Origin: Sesamum alatum
Lineage: Eukaryota; Streptophyta; Magnoliopsida; Lamiales; Pedaliaceae
Assembly (NCBI GenBank): GCA_034509735.1
Contig: JACGWO010000011.1
Coordinates: forward strand, 12,061,866 to 12,125,865
Length of the DNA stretch: 64,000 bases
Direction: 5' to 3'
In this document: positions 1 through 10,330 of the stretch, in pieces
How positions within the stretch are numbered: position 1 is the stretch's first letter
Layout of the letters: each line of letters opens with the position of its first letter
Position numbers and translations under genes: made by a program
Notes under the pieces: generated by a model
The model's input: the letters and a program-made list of their open reading frames with translations, nothing else
What the model was told of the DNA's origin: nothing
Database searches by the model: none

Positions 1-127
1 TACAATTTTAATAAAAAGTTCAAGGGCAAAATAGTCAATTTCAGACCTTTGATTAAATTACAAACAACAAGGGGGTATTTGTAATTATGCCAAACCTCAG
101 GGCAGGTAGCTGTAATTTACCCATAAT
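1..127 (+). mobile_element. MITE family A, right part of a copy cut by the window edge
   Basis: This is the last part of a foldback MITE. It ends with the family terminus (GGTAGCTGTAATTTACCC), preceded by the GTATTTGTAATTATGCC block. The same order occurs in full copies at 35872, 37182 and 42830, so the orientation is plus. The left half lies outside the window. Confidence 0.8.
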
Positions 128-2083
128 TTAACATAAAAAATCAACAAATCTCTTGGAGGAAGTAAATGAAATTATAATTAAAACTAACAAGAAATTTAAA
201 ATTTAAACCCCCCAAATACATTATATATGAATTGATTAAATAAGTATAATTTATAACAATATTTTAGCAACCGTTGCTCTCATATAATTTTTTTAAAAAA
301 ATTCAAAAAAGTTTGAAGAAGCATAGAGAAAAGGAGAAAGAAATAGATTATGAACGAAAGAAAAACTCTATTGAAGAAGTGCTCATTGTCCCACATTGAA
401 AAAGTATCAGACAAATATAATTTAAATACTTTCTCATTGTTCCACATTGAAAAATATAAATCAAGATTTAACACTTTCTCATTTATTTACACTATAAATA
501 TGGTGATAGTTTATTTGAATAATTATCCATGAACCATTTTTTTTTTTTTTTTACATTTGTTTTCTTTTATCTTTGTAGTGGAATATATATTTCATTATAT
601 ATATATATATGTTAAAAAAATTATCAAAATTGGTTCAATTGGGTTTGATCGGTCCACACTGATTCGATTGACACCAATTTTGTACCATTGACCTAGATCG
701 AACACTTGGCCGGTTTTCAATCGAACCGACCACTCCGATCCGGGTTTAATAACGTTGCTCTCAATAGCTTGCTTGTAAAAATCTTTCTCTTCGCATCTCA
801 TTCGAGTAGCTCAAGGATTTGTTTGTCTATGAGAAAATAATTCTGGTTTCAAGTAAAAAAAAAATATCTCAAACACAATTTTACTACTTTCAAGAAAAAC
901 ATATTACATCAACTATAAGCGTTATGTTTTATTTCTTGACTAATACTTTTTACAAGATCACATCAACTATCACAACTTATCAAAATTGTAAATTTAGTCC
1001 TCATATGATGCAAGAAAGATCTCACATGTTGCAAAAAAGGGTTTTCCCTATAATTTTTAACGAAATATGAAATTAAATTAAAATTTTATAAAATGTGGGG
1101 CTAAGGCAGAAGGTATGGATAGAACCAATATGAAGCTTAGGTGCCTAAAGCATCTGAATAAATTCTGTAATTAATTATATCTAATTTCCTTGTAATTTAT
1201 CATTAATTTATAAATAGAAGCTTTTTTCCTCCACCTTAATCTGTCCACCAAAAACAAAGAACCTCTCTTTTAGGAATATATAGGATAACCATATATATAT
1301 ATATATAGGAATCATGTGTAAATAAATAATATTTGTCGTCGTGACACGCCGTTTCTACGTACATATAATAAATAATTTTTTACGTTTTAAAATATATTAA
1401 TAAGAATAAAATATATAAATTAACGCATGACATTAAAAAAAGAAGGAAAGAAAGAAAAAATTAATTTATCAATTAATATAAAATTTGAAAAGTTGAATAA
1501 AGTAGTTACCATATCAGTTGCGTGGCCGTGGTCAATGACTATTCGCTTTAGTATTAACCATGACAATTAGCCATGGTTAAAGGTCATATTGTAGTGTGAG
1601 CATTATTTTTGGCATTACAAAAAGATGGTTTGGCGATGTCATTAACCGTCATTTGTTAGTAAAAATGGAATTTCTTTTATATAATAGTATAGATAATAAA
1701 TTAGAATCACGCGTTATTTTTTCTTTTTTTCGTAAGACAATCTTAAAAATATATAAATAGTTAATTAGAAGAAAATTAGTAAAAAAGAAAAAGACGATTC
1801 AATTTTGTACCACCCGTTATTTCTCTTGAACTTAGGACCTTATATTTATTAAATAAATTAATATTTGCTAGGTTTCTTTTATAACACTGCATGAAATAAA
1901 ATTACTAGCAACGACGTATATTTTTTTTAAAAATAGTGAAATTCGTTGCTAATTTATATTATTAACGAATTTAGTAATAATTTTACTTGCTAATTAGTTC
2001 GATGCTGATTGTAGCATCATTTTGTTTTTTTTGTAGCTATTGAATCATTTTCTTGTAATGTAAGAAGAACAATCTTTTTATCA

Positions 2084-2119
<36 letters not shown>

Positions 2120-2353
2120 GATTATTATTATTGTGCATAATACTGCAATAAGAGGTATTTTTGTTTTTGAATTATTTAAATTAAATTGATTTAAATCAAA
2201 AACTATATATATAAAAAAAAGACTCCGCACCAATTCTACGGTAAAATTGTATATATTAATACTTTTTTAAAAAACTAGCTTCAACTTTTTTTCCCTTTCA
2301 ATTTTGTTTTCAAACACTCTCAAATTTAATATTGCTTAACTCACAATTATTTT
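128..2353. other. AT-rich intergenic DNA without a recognisable gene
   Basis: No reading frame here looks like a protein. The stretch holds short TA runs near 597 and 1291 and scattered sequences resembling the ends of degraded DNA transposons, such as AACCATGACAATTAGCCATG near 1555. Nothing further can be supported. Confidence 0.6.
2084..2132. repeat. ATT trinucleotide microsatellite
   Basis: An almost uninterrupted run of ATT units with a single G interruption near 2120. It lies in intergenic DNA. Confidence 0.95.
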
Positions 2354-2870
2354 TGGGTTAATTAAAGTTAGACCCCCTCTAAAACTATGAAATTACACTT
2401 TTTCTCAAAAAAAGTTTCAAAATTACACTTACACCACCTTCGAAAATTCAATGTTTATACCTGACCCCCTTTCATTAGGATTTGAATGGAAAATACTGAC
2501 ATTAGTAAAGAAATTATATAAACTTTTAATTTTACCCATCATTCACCATTCGACTTTAATATTTTTATACTTATAAGGGAGTAAATGTAATATATAAAAA
2601 GTAAAAAAGATGCATTGTAGTAAAATATTGCTCCCAAATTATAATTGTTGAATAAAAAAATTACAGGAAAATATTAAATGAGGCATAAAATTAAAAATTT
2701 ATGTTTTTTTTTGGTTGATATCAATATTTTTCATCTAAACTCTAACAAAAGGGGGTCAGATGTTAAAAAAAAAAAAAAGAGAATTTTTAGTGGGAGTATA
2801 GGTATAATTTTATAAATTTTTTATATATAAATATAATTTTATATTTTTAAAAAAATCTAAAAATAATTAA
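2354..2870. mobile_element. MITE family D, copy 1
   Basis: It starts GGGTTAATTAAAGTTAGACC and continues with a repeated 'aaattacac' block and 'ttcgaaaattca'. A second copy in the window (35294-35760) has the same order: the GGTTAATT start, 'acacttgcatccccttcgag', and a stretch near 'tctaacgaaa'. The right side (around 2780-2815) is roughly the inverse of the left arm. Boundaries are approximate. Confidence 0.5.
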
Positions 2871-2879
2871 AACTTGTTT

Positions 2880-3680
2880 TTTTTATAAGTCACCCTTCAA
2901 TTTTTGTGTTTTATAGCACTTAACTATCTTTTTATATTTTCGGCGAATCTTGCTACAATATTCCCTTGTGTGTGGCATGCGCGTGCATTTGGGTGCTTTT
3001 TTAAAGGATATTTAAGTAATTTTCACTTCTTTCCCCCTCTAAGTAATTGATAAATAGAAAATCCCCCAAATTTCGTACCCTAATTTCTTCAAACACAACG
3101 ACTGTGAAGGAGGAGTGAAGAGAAATGAAGAAAATTGCTATTGTGGACGTCGATCTGTGAAGAAAACATCATGGATGGACTTGAATCCAGGCCGAAGCTA
3201 CTTGTGATAGATTCCGGGTAAGTGCAATTTAAGCGATGAAAAAAACTGATTGAAGACTCAATTCTCGCCCACATTGCACGATGAAGGAGGGGGGAAAAAA
3301 AAAAAAGAGGGTAGAAATCACTTACCATAGTCAGGGGCCCACTTTTCCTATTGTTATTTCGTCTTTCCCCTTCACGTAATCTCTAACCCATGATAGAGAG
3401 TATTCTTTTTCTTCAATATAAAAGTATGTAAAAGCGGTGAAGAAAGCGAATTAGGGGTGAAATTAGGTATTTTTACCCAACCCCCAAAATTTGACCGAGC
3501 TCGTGAGGTCTCATGTGGAGTGAGGTGGGAAAGGGGCAACTTGTTTGCCCATCCAATAACTTGCCCGAACGCGCGTGCATGACGCACGAGGGAATATTTC
3601 AATAAGATTCGTCGAAAATGTAAAAAAAAAGATTAAGTGCTATTAAATACAAATGTTGGAGGGTAACTTGTAAAAAAAAA
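2880..3680. mobile_element. Foldback/MULE-like element with ~100-bp terminal inverted repeats
   Basis: The left arm (2885-2987) and the reverse complement of the right arm (3568-3671) match closely. Shared blocks include 'atagcactta', 'cgaatctt', 'atattccct' and 'gcgcgtgc'. The core (about 3000-3560) is richer in GC than its surroundings, as in Pack-MULEs, but no captured gene was recognised. The long terminal repeats suggest a Mutator-like or foldback element. No target duplication was identified. Confidence 0.6.
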
Positions 3681-4487
3681 AAAAATGCGAGTAAAGTGCA
3701 AAACGACCTAAAGGTTGGAGAGTGTCTGCATTTAACTCATAAATATATACATTTGATGTAAATCATGTCATTTTATATAGAGATTCAATTAAAAAAAATT
3801 AAATAAAATAATTTAGATTTAAATTAAAAATTGATATAAATAATAACAAAATATATATATGGGGTCATATTACCCATTTCATAAATATTGCTTTGATACC
3901 CCCTCTACTTTTTGGTAATTGCAGAACATCCATGAGGGCATTTTTGTCCTTGAAAAATTACATTAAAGCTCGACTGGGTCAACAAGCGCATTTTTTGATT
4001 TTAAAAGTTACCAAGAATGATTTTTTTATTTTTCAAAAAGCTTGGGTGATTTGTATAAAATGACAATAGATGAGGGGTTTAAATGTAATTATCCCAAAAA
4101 AATTTATACGAAAGAAACATCTAAAGGGAGTTGATGTAACTTAATTTTTTAATTATAATTAAATTACTTATAAAATAACAATGTTATAGAGAAGAGAAAA
4201 AAGTAGACAATTTTCGAAAATAGAATTGAATAATATATGCAAAATTGGATTTTAGTATAAGGGAGCAAATTTTCTATTTAATTTTTATAAACTTTTCTTT
4301 ATTTTTTTTTTAAAGTACACACATAGTAATAGTACTATTATATTTTAAATGACATTTTGTTCACCAATTACTGCAACCTAGTAATTCGCGATCGAAATGT
4401 TGTGCCATCGAGTTCTAATTATTTGTCCATATATTTTGTGGGATTAAATATACATTCAGAATTACATGTGTTGATTTCCACATAATT
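3681..4487. other. AT-rich intergenic DNA with a weak foldback repeat
   Basis: Around 3867-4140 there is a degenerate foldback-type repeat, with 'attacccatt' on one side and 'gtaattatccc' on the other. The rest is A/T-rich and has no supported coding potential. Confidence 0.4.
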
Positions 4488-5085
4488 TATAATGCACGGA
4501 CACTCTGAAAAATTAATCAATATGACAAATATTGAATATAAATATAATTCGAACACGTCTCGGATACATATCGGACACGGCATAGGCCTGTCCAAAGATA
4601 TAAAATAAAAGGACATAGTATTAGACACGTTTTGAAGGAGTGTCCAACACGTTTTGAACACCTTTTAAATTATTTTTTTTATATAATTCTGAAAGTTTGG
4701 ATTGTCTTTAATAAAAAAAAAAAAAAAGAGTTTTGGGCTAATATGAAAAGGAAAAAAACTTAATTCACTTCTCTCAAACTAAAAATTTTGGGATGAAATT
4801 ACTAAAAAATCGAGAGATGATCATGATAATTTCACTAATATAGATGATTAGAAATGTTTTCATTTCGTACTTTTTAAAATAAACTGATTATGTATATTTT
4901 TAAAGTCATGTATTTTGGTTAAAAATTTAGTATCAGACATGCTTATTTTATATTTTATCTTGATATTTTTCATATTGTATATATAATATTATATATAGTC
5001 GTGTCAGTGTCGTATTGTGTCATAATTTTTTAAAATATTCCATAACATCATATCCTTGTCGCCATGTCTGTGTACATGCATCATA
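4488..5085. mobile_element. Small hAT-family deletion derivative
   Basis: It starts TATAATGCACGGACAC and ends GTACATGCATCATA, which are near-inverse termini. It is packed with GACACG/CGTGTC subterminal motifs, as in the larger element at 46074-49513. It retains the last bases of that element's transposase: the stretch around 4812-4855 ('gagagatgatcatgat...gatgattagaaat') matches 49207-49253. The coding body is missing, so this is a non-autonomous derivative of about 0.6 kb. Confidence 0.75.
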
Positions 5086-5318
5086 ACACGTAATTAGGTT
5101 TTAGTTCTTGATGGATGTCGGCCAGTTATAGGAGTAACATCTCATAGTTGCTGGCAAACGACATATGTGTGTTGATTCTCGTATAATTGTGTGTTCATTA
5201 ACTTACGTGCTTAAGTTTTAATTCTTAATAAGTACCATAATTAACCTTAGTTCTTGACGAATGTCAATCAACTACAATAGGTTATCGCTCGTACTTTCTT
5301 ATTCATATAATAATAAAA

Positions 5319-5820
5319 GGGATAATTACACCTCATATCTTGAGGTTTGGTGTAATTATACGTAAATCCCTTATGGTTTGCACAATTACATTTAGTATTC
5401 TTAAGTTTTATTTCTGCCTAACAAATTTGTCCATTCGTTAGTCAAAATTCACTGAATTTGTTGGTATTAACAGAAAAATTGAATGAAAATCAATATTTAT
5501 GATCGGTTGACTTATTACTAACTCACCAAACTACTTTCATATATCTTCACACGTTAATGTATGTGATGAGGTATATCTTCACCGTTATAAGGATAGTTTG
5601 GCCATAAAAGATTTTTTTGGCTTGCAATAAGTCAATCGAGGGTAAATATTGATTTTCATTTAGGTTTTTATATTTAATAATATCAACAAATTCGGTGAAT
5701 TTTGACTAACGGATGACCTATTTGAGAAAGCCTCAGGGGTACTAAATGTAATTTTTCAAATTACAGGGAATTTACGTGTAATTACACAAAACCTCAAGAG
5801 AATGGGGTGTAATTATCCCA
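5319..5820. mobile_element. MITE family B, copy 1
   Basis: This is a long foldback element. It starts GGGATAATTACACC and ends GGTGTAATTATCCC, and the arms read 'tgaggtttggtgtaattac' and its inverse. The core contains the family B block 'gtccattcgttagtcaaaat'. Compare the best copy at 32473-33016. Confidence 0.85.
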
Positions 5821-5829
5821 CAATAAAGA

Positions 5830-6285
5830 GAGTAAATTAAAAAAAGACTCCCCCTGATATTTGACATAATTACAACTATCCTCTTATTGTTTGCAAAATT
5901 ATTAATACCCCACCGATTTTAGTGGCCGTCTAACAACTACCTCAATATGTTATTTTTTGCTTCCATCCATTTTTATGGTGACCCGATCGAAATGCCCTTG
6001 TGAACTATAAATTATAATTTTATTTATTCTAAAATATATAAAAAAAAATATAGACTAAGCGAATTATTTTTTTTTTTTTACAATTTTCAAAATTTTCCAT
6101 CCACCTTGCCTGATTTTTTATATTTTTCATTTTGGAAAGAAAAAAATACAGTAAGAGCAAAGTTGAGAATTTCAAAATTTCATTCAAGAATTACATAATT
6201 TAATCCAAATTCAGTATTGCTACTTTCTCAGGTATTCATAATTATGTTAAATTTTAGGGAGTTTGTCGTAATTCATCCTAATAAT
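5830..6285. mobile_element. MITE family C-like copy, degenerate
   Basis: The left part reads 'gatatttgacataattacaa', followed by 'gtctaacaactacc' and 'catccatttttatgg'. The right end reads 'tgtcgtaattcatccta'. Block order agrees with family C copies, but the arms are much diverged and the edges are approximate. Confidence 0.5.
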
Positions 6286-6423
6286 AAAAATAAAACAATT
6301 GTGTTTTGAAATCTTCAAACGTTATTATATCCTATGTATATTTATATCCTAGTTATAATCTCAATTTATTTTCGATGATCCCAAAAAATAATATTCCCTC
6401 AAATTAAGTAAAAAAATAGAAAT

Positions 6424-6472
<49 letters not shown>

Positions 6473-6805
6473 TGGGTACAGTAGAGGCTCAACGGCGTTT
6501 CCAAGCTAGTACGACAAATCTGTGTTGTCTGATTAGAGCAGGAGAAGCACGTGTCTCAATTTTGTCACTTCGGTCCATGTGGACGTGTCGCCCTCAACAA
6601 CTCTTTCCCTTTTTCTTTTTTTATTTATTTTATTTTTCTATTTTCGGTGGGAAAGAATCTGGCCCCACATATTTATCCATGAGGCGCGTATGTGAATTTT
6701 TGTCACGTTCATGCACCAAGAGTGAAATTACAAATTACCCCTGCAGGCTTTGTTGTTAGAGTGAAGTGATCCATGTTTTATAGGGTTTTTAATTTTAATT
6801 GATTA
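6286..6805. other. Intergenic DNA with a (GA)n microsatellite
   Basis: A pure GA repeat of about 21 units runs from 6428 to 6469. The following 280 bases contain an open frame and a higher GC content, but no start context, homology or intron structure supports a gene. Confidence 0.6.
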
Positions 6806-7250
6806 TTAGGATAAATTACAGCTACCTCGCGTGGGGTCTGATATAATTACAAATACTCCCTTGATAAATTACCTTCCTCAGATGAAAAATAATTATGTAG
6901 TATCTAGATGGAGATGTGAAAAGTACTTACTTTACCCTTGCTGATTTTTTTTTTATTTTCAAAAAATATTTGAAAAATATATTAAAAAAATGAGAGTGGG
7001 TAAAATAAATGATCCATAGAGAATATTAGTCCATAAAAATATTTTAAAAAATTTTAAAAAATATATAAAATTATAACTTATAATCCAGAAGGGCTTTTAG
7101 GCAGTTCACCATAAAAATTGGATGGAAACCTAACAGAATGAATTCGTTGTTAGACGGATATTAAAATCAATGTGTATTTATAATTTTTTAAATAACAAAG
7201 AAGTATTTGTAATTATGTCAAACCTTATGTGATTGTAATTTATCCTAGTT
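6806..7250. mobile_element. MITE family C, copy
   Basis: It begins AGGATAAATTACAGCTACC and ends with the near-inverse 'tgtgattgtaatttatccta'. The core has the family C blocks 'aaataattatgtagta', 'tttacccttg' and 'gttagacgg', which also occur in the copies at 18432, 33436 and 36470. Confidence 0.8.
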
Positions 7251-7800
7251 ATTAATATAAAACTAGGAAGTGTAAGTACTGTATGTAACAAAAAAAGTAA
7301 TGTAATTATTATTAAATTTAAACAACACATCTGGTTTGTGATTTTCGTGTAATATGCGACGAATTTTAATAATTTTGACTGAAAAAATTGAGTGAAAAAA
7401 CATTATATTTCGGGAGCTCAGGTATTATGTCAATCAACTAATATGGAAAAATAAACTATGTAATAGAATTATAACGCAATAAATTAATTCACTTGTGAAT
7501 ATTCTTAAGCTGCAAAAATGTGTTAGGTTCGAATAGGAAAAAAGTAATTATTATTTCAGTACATGAGTTTAATGCTTTTTCAACATTATTGGTCCATAAA
7601 ATTAAGTATTTAACTCAATTACTGAAAAATATTTGAGTGACATATGGTAAATACGATGGGCGTGGTAAAAAAAAAAGGACTTAAAGGAATTTACCCATCA
7701 AATTTTCTGAAATTGATTTAAAAAGATAAAAAAAAATCAAGATTGATAGAATATACTATAATGTAGCAATGTTTACTGTAGGAACAAGTTGTCTATCATG

Positions 7801-7934
7801 TAGGGGTGGCAACGAGTCGAGCTCGAGCTCGACGAGCTCCTACAGTTCGAGCTCGAGCTCAAGCTCGAATCTTGCCTAATGATCATATTAAAAAAAATTT
7901 TAAAACTTACTAAATTGTTGATTAAGTTTGTTGA

Positions 7935-7974
<40 letters not shown>

Positions 7975-8520
7975 GTTATTATTATTCTTATCATCATCAT
8001 GATCATCATCATCTTTAGATTAATTCATGGGAATCACTAAATTTTGACATAAGTTTATAAGTAAAATTTATAGATTGTATAATGTATACTATGTATTTTG
8101 ATCATATAAATATAAAAAAGTATAAGAGGTTATAAATAGATATTAAAATATAACATAAAATTTATATGTGTCATATTAAATAATTATTTTAAAAAATATA
8201 TTAAATTTACTAAATTGTTAATTAAATTTATTTTTATATAAATTATAAAGGTTAAATGTATAAATAAAAGTACCAATACCATAGTTTATTATTATCTAAA
8301 ATAAAATGTATGATATTGATTAATAATTACAATATATGGTCAACTTTTTAGTATGAAATTGATAAAGTATTGAATATGAAATTAAACATATAAAAATTCT
8401 AAAAGAAAATTAAAAAAAAAAAAAAAGAGAAAAGCTCGTGAGCTTAACGAACAGAGAGAATTGAGCTCGAGCTTGAATCGAACTCAAAATCAAGCCGGCT
8501 CGACTCGTCTGCCACCCCTA
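7801..8520. mobile_element. hAT-type MITE with perfect 8-bp target site duplication
   Basis: The element is 720 bp. It starts TAGGGGTGGCAACGAGTCG and ends with the inverse of TAGGGGTGGCAGACGAGTCG, giving terminal repeats of about 20 bp with one indel. CTATCATG stands directly before (7793-7800) and directly after (8521-8528) the element. An 8-bp duplication and this type of terminus are hAT hallmarks. GAGCTCGAGC-like subterminal repeats lie at both ends, and an ATT microsatellite lies inside (7938-7985). There is no transposase. Confidence 0.95.
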
Positions 8521-8529
8521 CTATCATGG

Positions 8530-8597
8530 TCACGGAAGTGCAGCCTTATTGGGTATGGATGTTAGGAGTGTAAGTACTTCAGCAGGTCCGTCAATAC
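8530..8597 (-). pseudogene. Possible 3' exon fragment of an unknown gene
   Basis: Read on the minus strand, a pyrimidine-rich stretch ending TTGTTTCCAG looks like an intron 3' end. It is followed by a short open frame of about 21 codons (IDGPAEVLTLLTSIPNKAAL) that ends in TGA. The hAT MITE sits immediately beyond. The peptide was not recognised, and chance is a real alternative. Confidence 0.2.
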
Positions 8598-8877
8598 CTG
8601 GAAACAAGACATAAATCCCGAATAAAATCAAGAAAAGATCAAAGAGAACAAAAGCAAAAGGAGTGATTTAGAGGGTTGAACACTATTTTTTTGTCGATTT
8701 TTTTTTATTTTTTTGTAAATTAGGGGAAATGATTTCGTAATCTTGAACGTGGGATTTTGTAAATCAGGCCATTTACTGTGATTCGAGGCCTCAAAACTGA
8801 ATATAGTTTTCCATATGTGGAAATGAAATTCAATTTTATGTTTTCTGCCAATTTTCTTGCAGTGTAGTCGTTCGTCG

Positions 8878-9169
8878 GGGAAATTGCTTTTTTATCTCAT
8901 ATCTTAGAACTTTTTTTTATTTGGTCCCATTTATTGCATATATATCTTATATTTAGTCCTATTTGTTCAATTTTTTCTCAAATTTAGTTGCAAATAGCAT
9001 TTTTCGTCAAGTATGTTATTGGGGCAAGACTTTGTCACCGTTGACGTCTCCGTTAATGCTGTTTGTGACCAAATTTGAGAAAAAATTAAACAAATGGGAC
9101 TAAATATAAGACAAATAAGATCAAATCAAAAAAGATCCTAAAATATATGACCAAAAATAAAATTTTCCC
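8878..9169. mobile_element. Short foldback element with ~120-bp inverted arms
   Basis: The left arm (about 8878-9000) is the inverse of 9065-9169. Paired blocks include 'atttggtccca' with 'tgggactaaat', 'tatcttatatttagtcc' with its inverse, and 'tttttctcaaattt' with 'aaatttgagaaaaa'. It has no coding content. Confidence 0.8.
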
Positions 9170-9510
9170 TTGGTCCATACAATTTTCTGACAATTCATGC
9201 ACTTCCAAAATGCCAAAAACTTAAAAGCTTCAAATGAATATATAAGATATTTGAGAGAATAAAATTCAAAATTTACTTCATTCAATATTTGAATATCAGG
9301 GTTTTACAAGGGGGGAGAGTTTCAACTTATTTAGTTGAGTAAATAGTCAAAATGCGATACAAGCCGCATAAATGGCACACTTTGGCTCCTCAAGGGTTTA
9401 ATCTGTGAAATAGATAAAACGTCCAAGCCGCATAAATGGCACGTAAGTGCTGGTTGAACATTTAAATTTCTATAGTCAGTCAACAAAATATATAATATAC
9501 AATAGAAAAC

Positions 9511-10330
9511 ATGAAACTCAATACATGGAAACTTGCTAGCACGTTGGGCGAACAACTGACTGTGTCATTCCAATACGAGAGGTTGCCAAATTTTTGCTAC
9601 CTGTGTGGACGATTGGGCCACATTGATCGTTATTGTGAGATTAGGTTCTCTGAAAGCTTTACAGAGCTAAGGAGGAATACACCATTTGGGCCATGGTTTG
9701 CAATGGGATGCTTCAGTTTGCCAACAGGCTGTTGAAGAATATTGAGAGGGATATGGCTAGATTCTCTGGTGGTATTCCAAGGAACGGATGCACTGAATGG
9801 CTTGGCCAAACGTGTGCCCAGCAAGGCGGATGGGGATTGGGATTGGGATTTCGGCAATTACGTGAATTCAATATGGCCATGCTTGGAAAACAGGTGTGGA
9901 GACTGCTGAGCTGGCCTCAAACGCTGATCACTCGTCTAATATAAGCTTGATATTGGAGGCACAACTGGGAGGGATACAGGCCTTCTGCAACCTCAAGGAA
10001 CATTCAGAGTAGGGTTTTCTTTATTGAAAGGGGGGACGGATATTCAGATTGGGATGGATCCATGGATTCCGAGGGAGCACTCGTTCCTACCGATAACACC
10101 GTTGCCCATAGAATGGCGTTTGGCCAAGGTGCACTCGTAGAAGGAACATGTGGTGTGAGAGGTGTTTTGAACTATGCCTCATTACATGCTAGGCTCTCTG
10201 GTGGCAACGAAACCAGTTTGTCTTTGGATACAAGTGCTTAGATCCGATGGAAACATCTCTCTTTGCCTCTAGGATAGCTAGTGGATTCACTCTGAAAATT
10301 ACCCTGGATGGATAGCTCTCAGATATTGGA
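9511..10330 (+). pseudogene. Collapsed LINE: ORF1 zinc-finger joined directly to the reverse-transcriptase tail
   Basis: The first frame (about 9580-9690) gives a CCHC-type knuckle (FCYLCGRLGHIDRYC) followed by a TPFGPW stretch. This is the C-terminal signature of plant LINE ORF1 proteins (DUF4283/zf-CCHC_4). About 30 bases later the frame changes to sequence typical of the region after the LINE reverse transcriptase: LLKNIERDMARF, GIPRNGC, GLGFRQLREFNMAMLGKQVW, then a degraded WGDPWIP-like block near 10050. Everything between (endonuclease and RT core, about 3 kb in an intact element) is missing. Frameshifts and stops make it non-functional. Confidence 0.8.

Noticed and set aside
6472..6759. 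95-codon open frame after the GA repeat
   Set aside because: Lacks a proper ATG start, a recognisable domain, codon bias or repeats of conserved motifs.
7773..8012. Open frame with poly-Ile and poly-Ser
   Set aside because: Translation of the ATT microsatellite and the GAGCTC repeats inside the hAT MITE.
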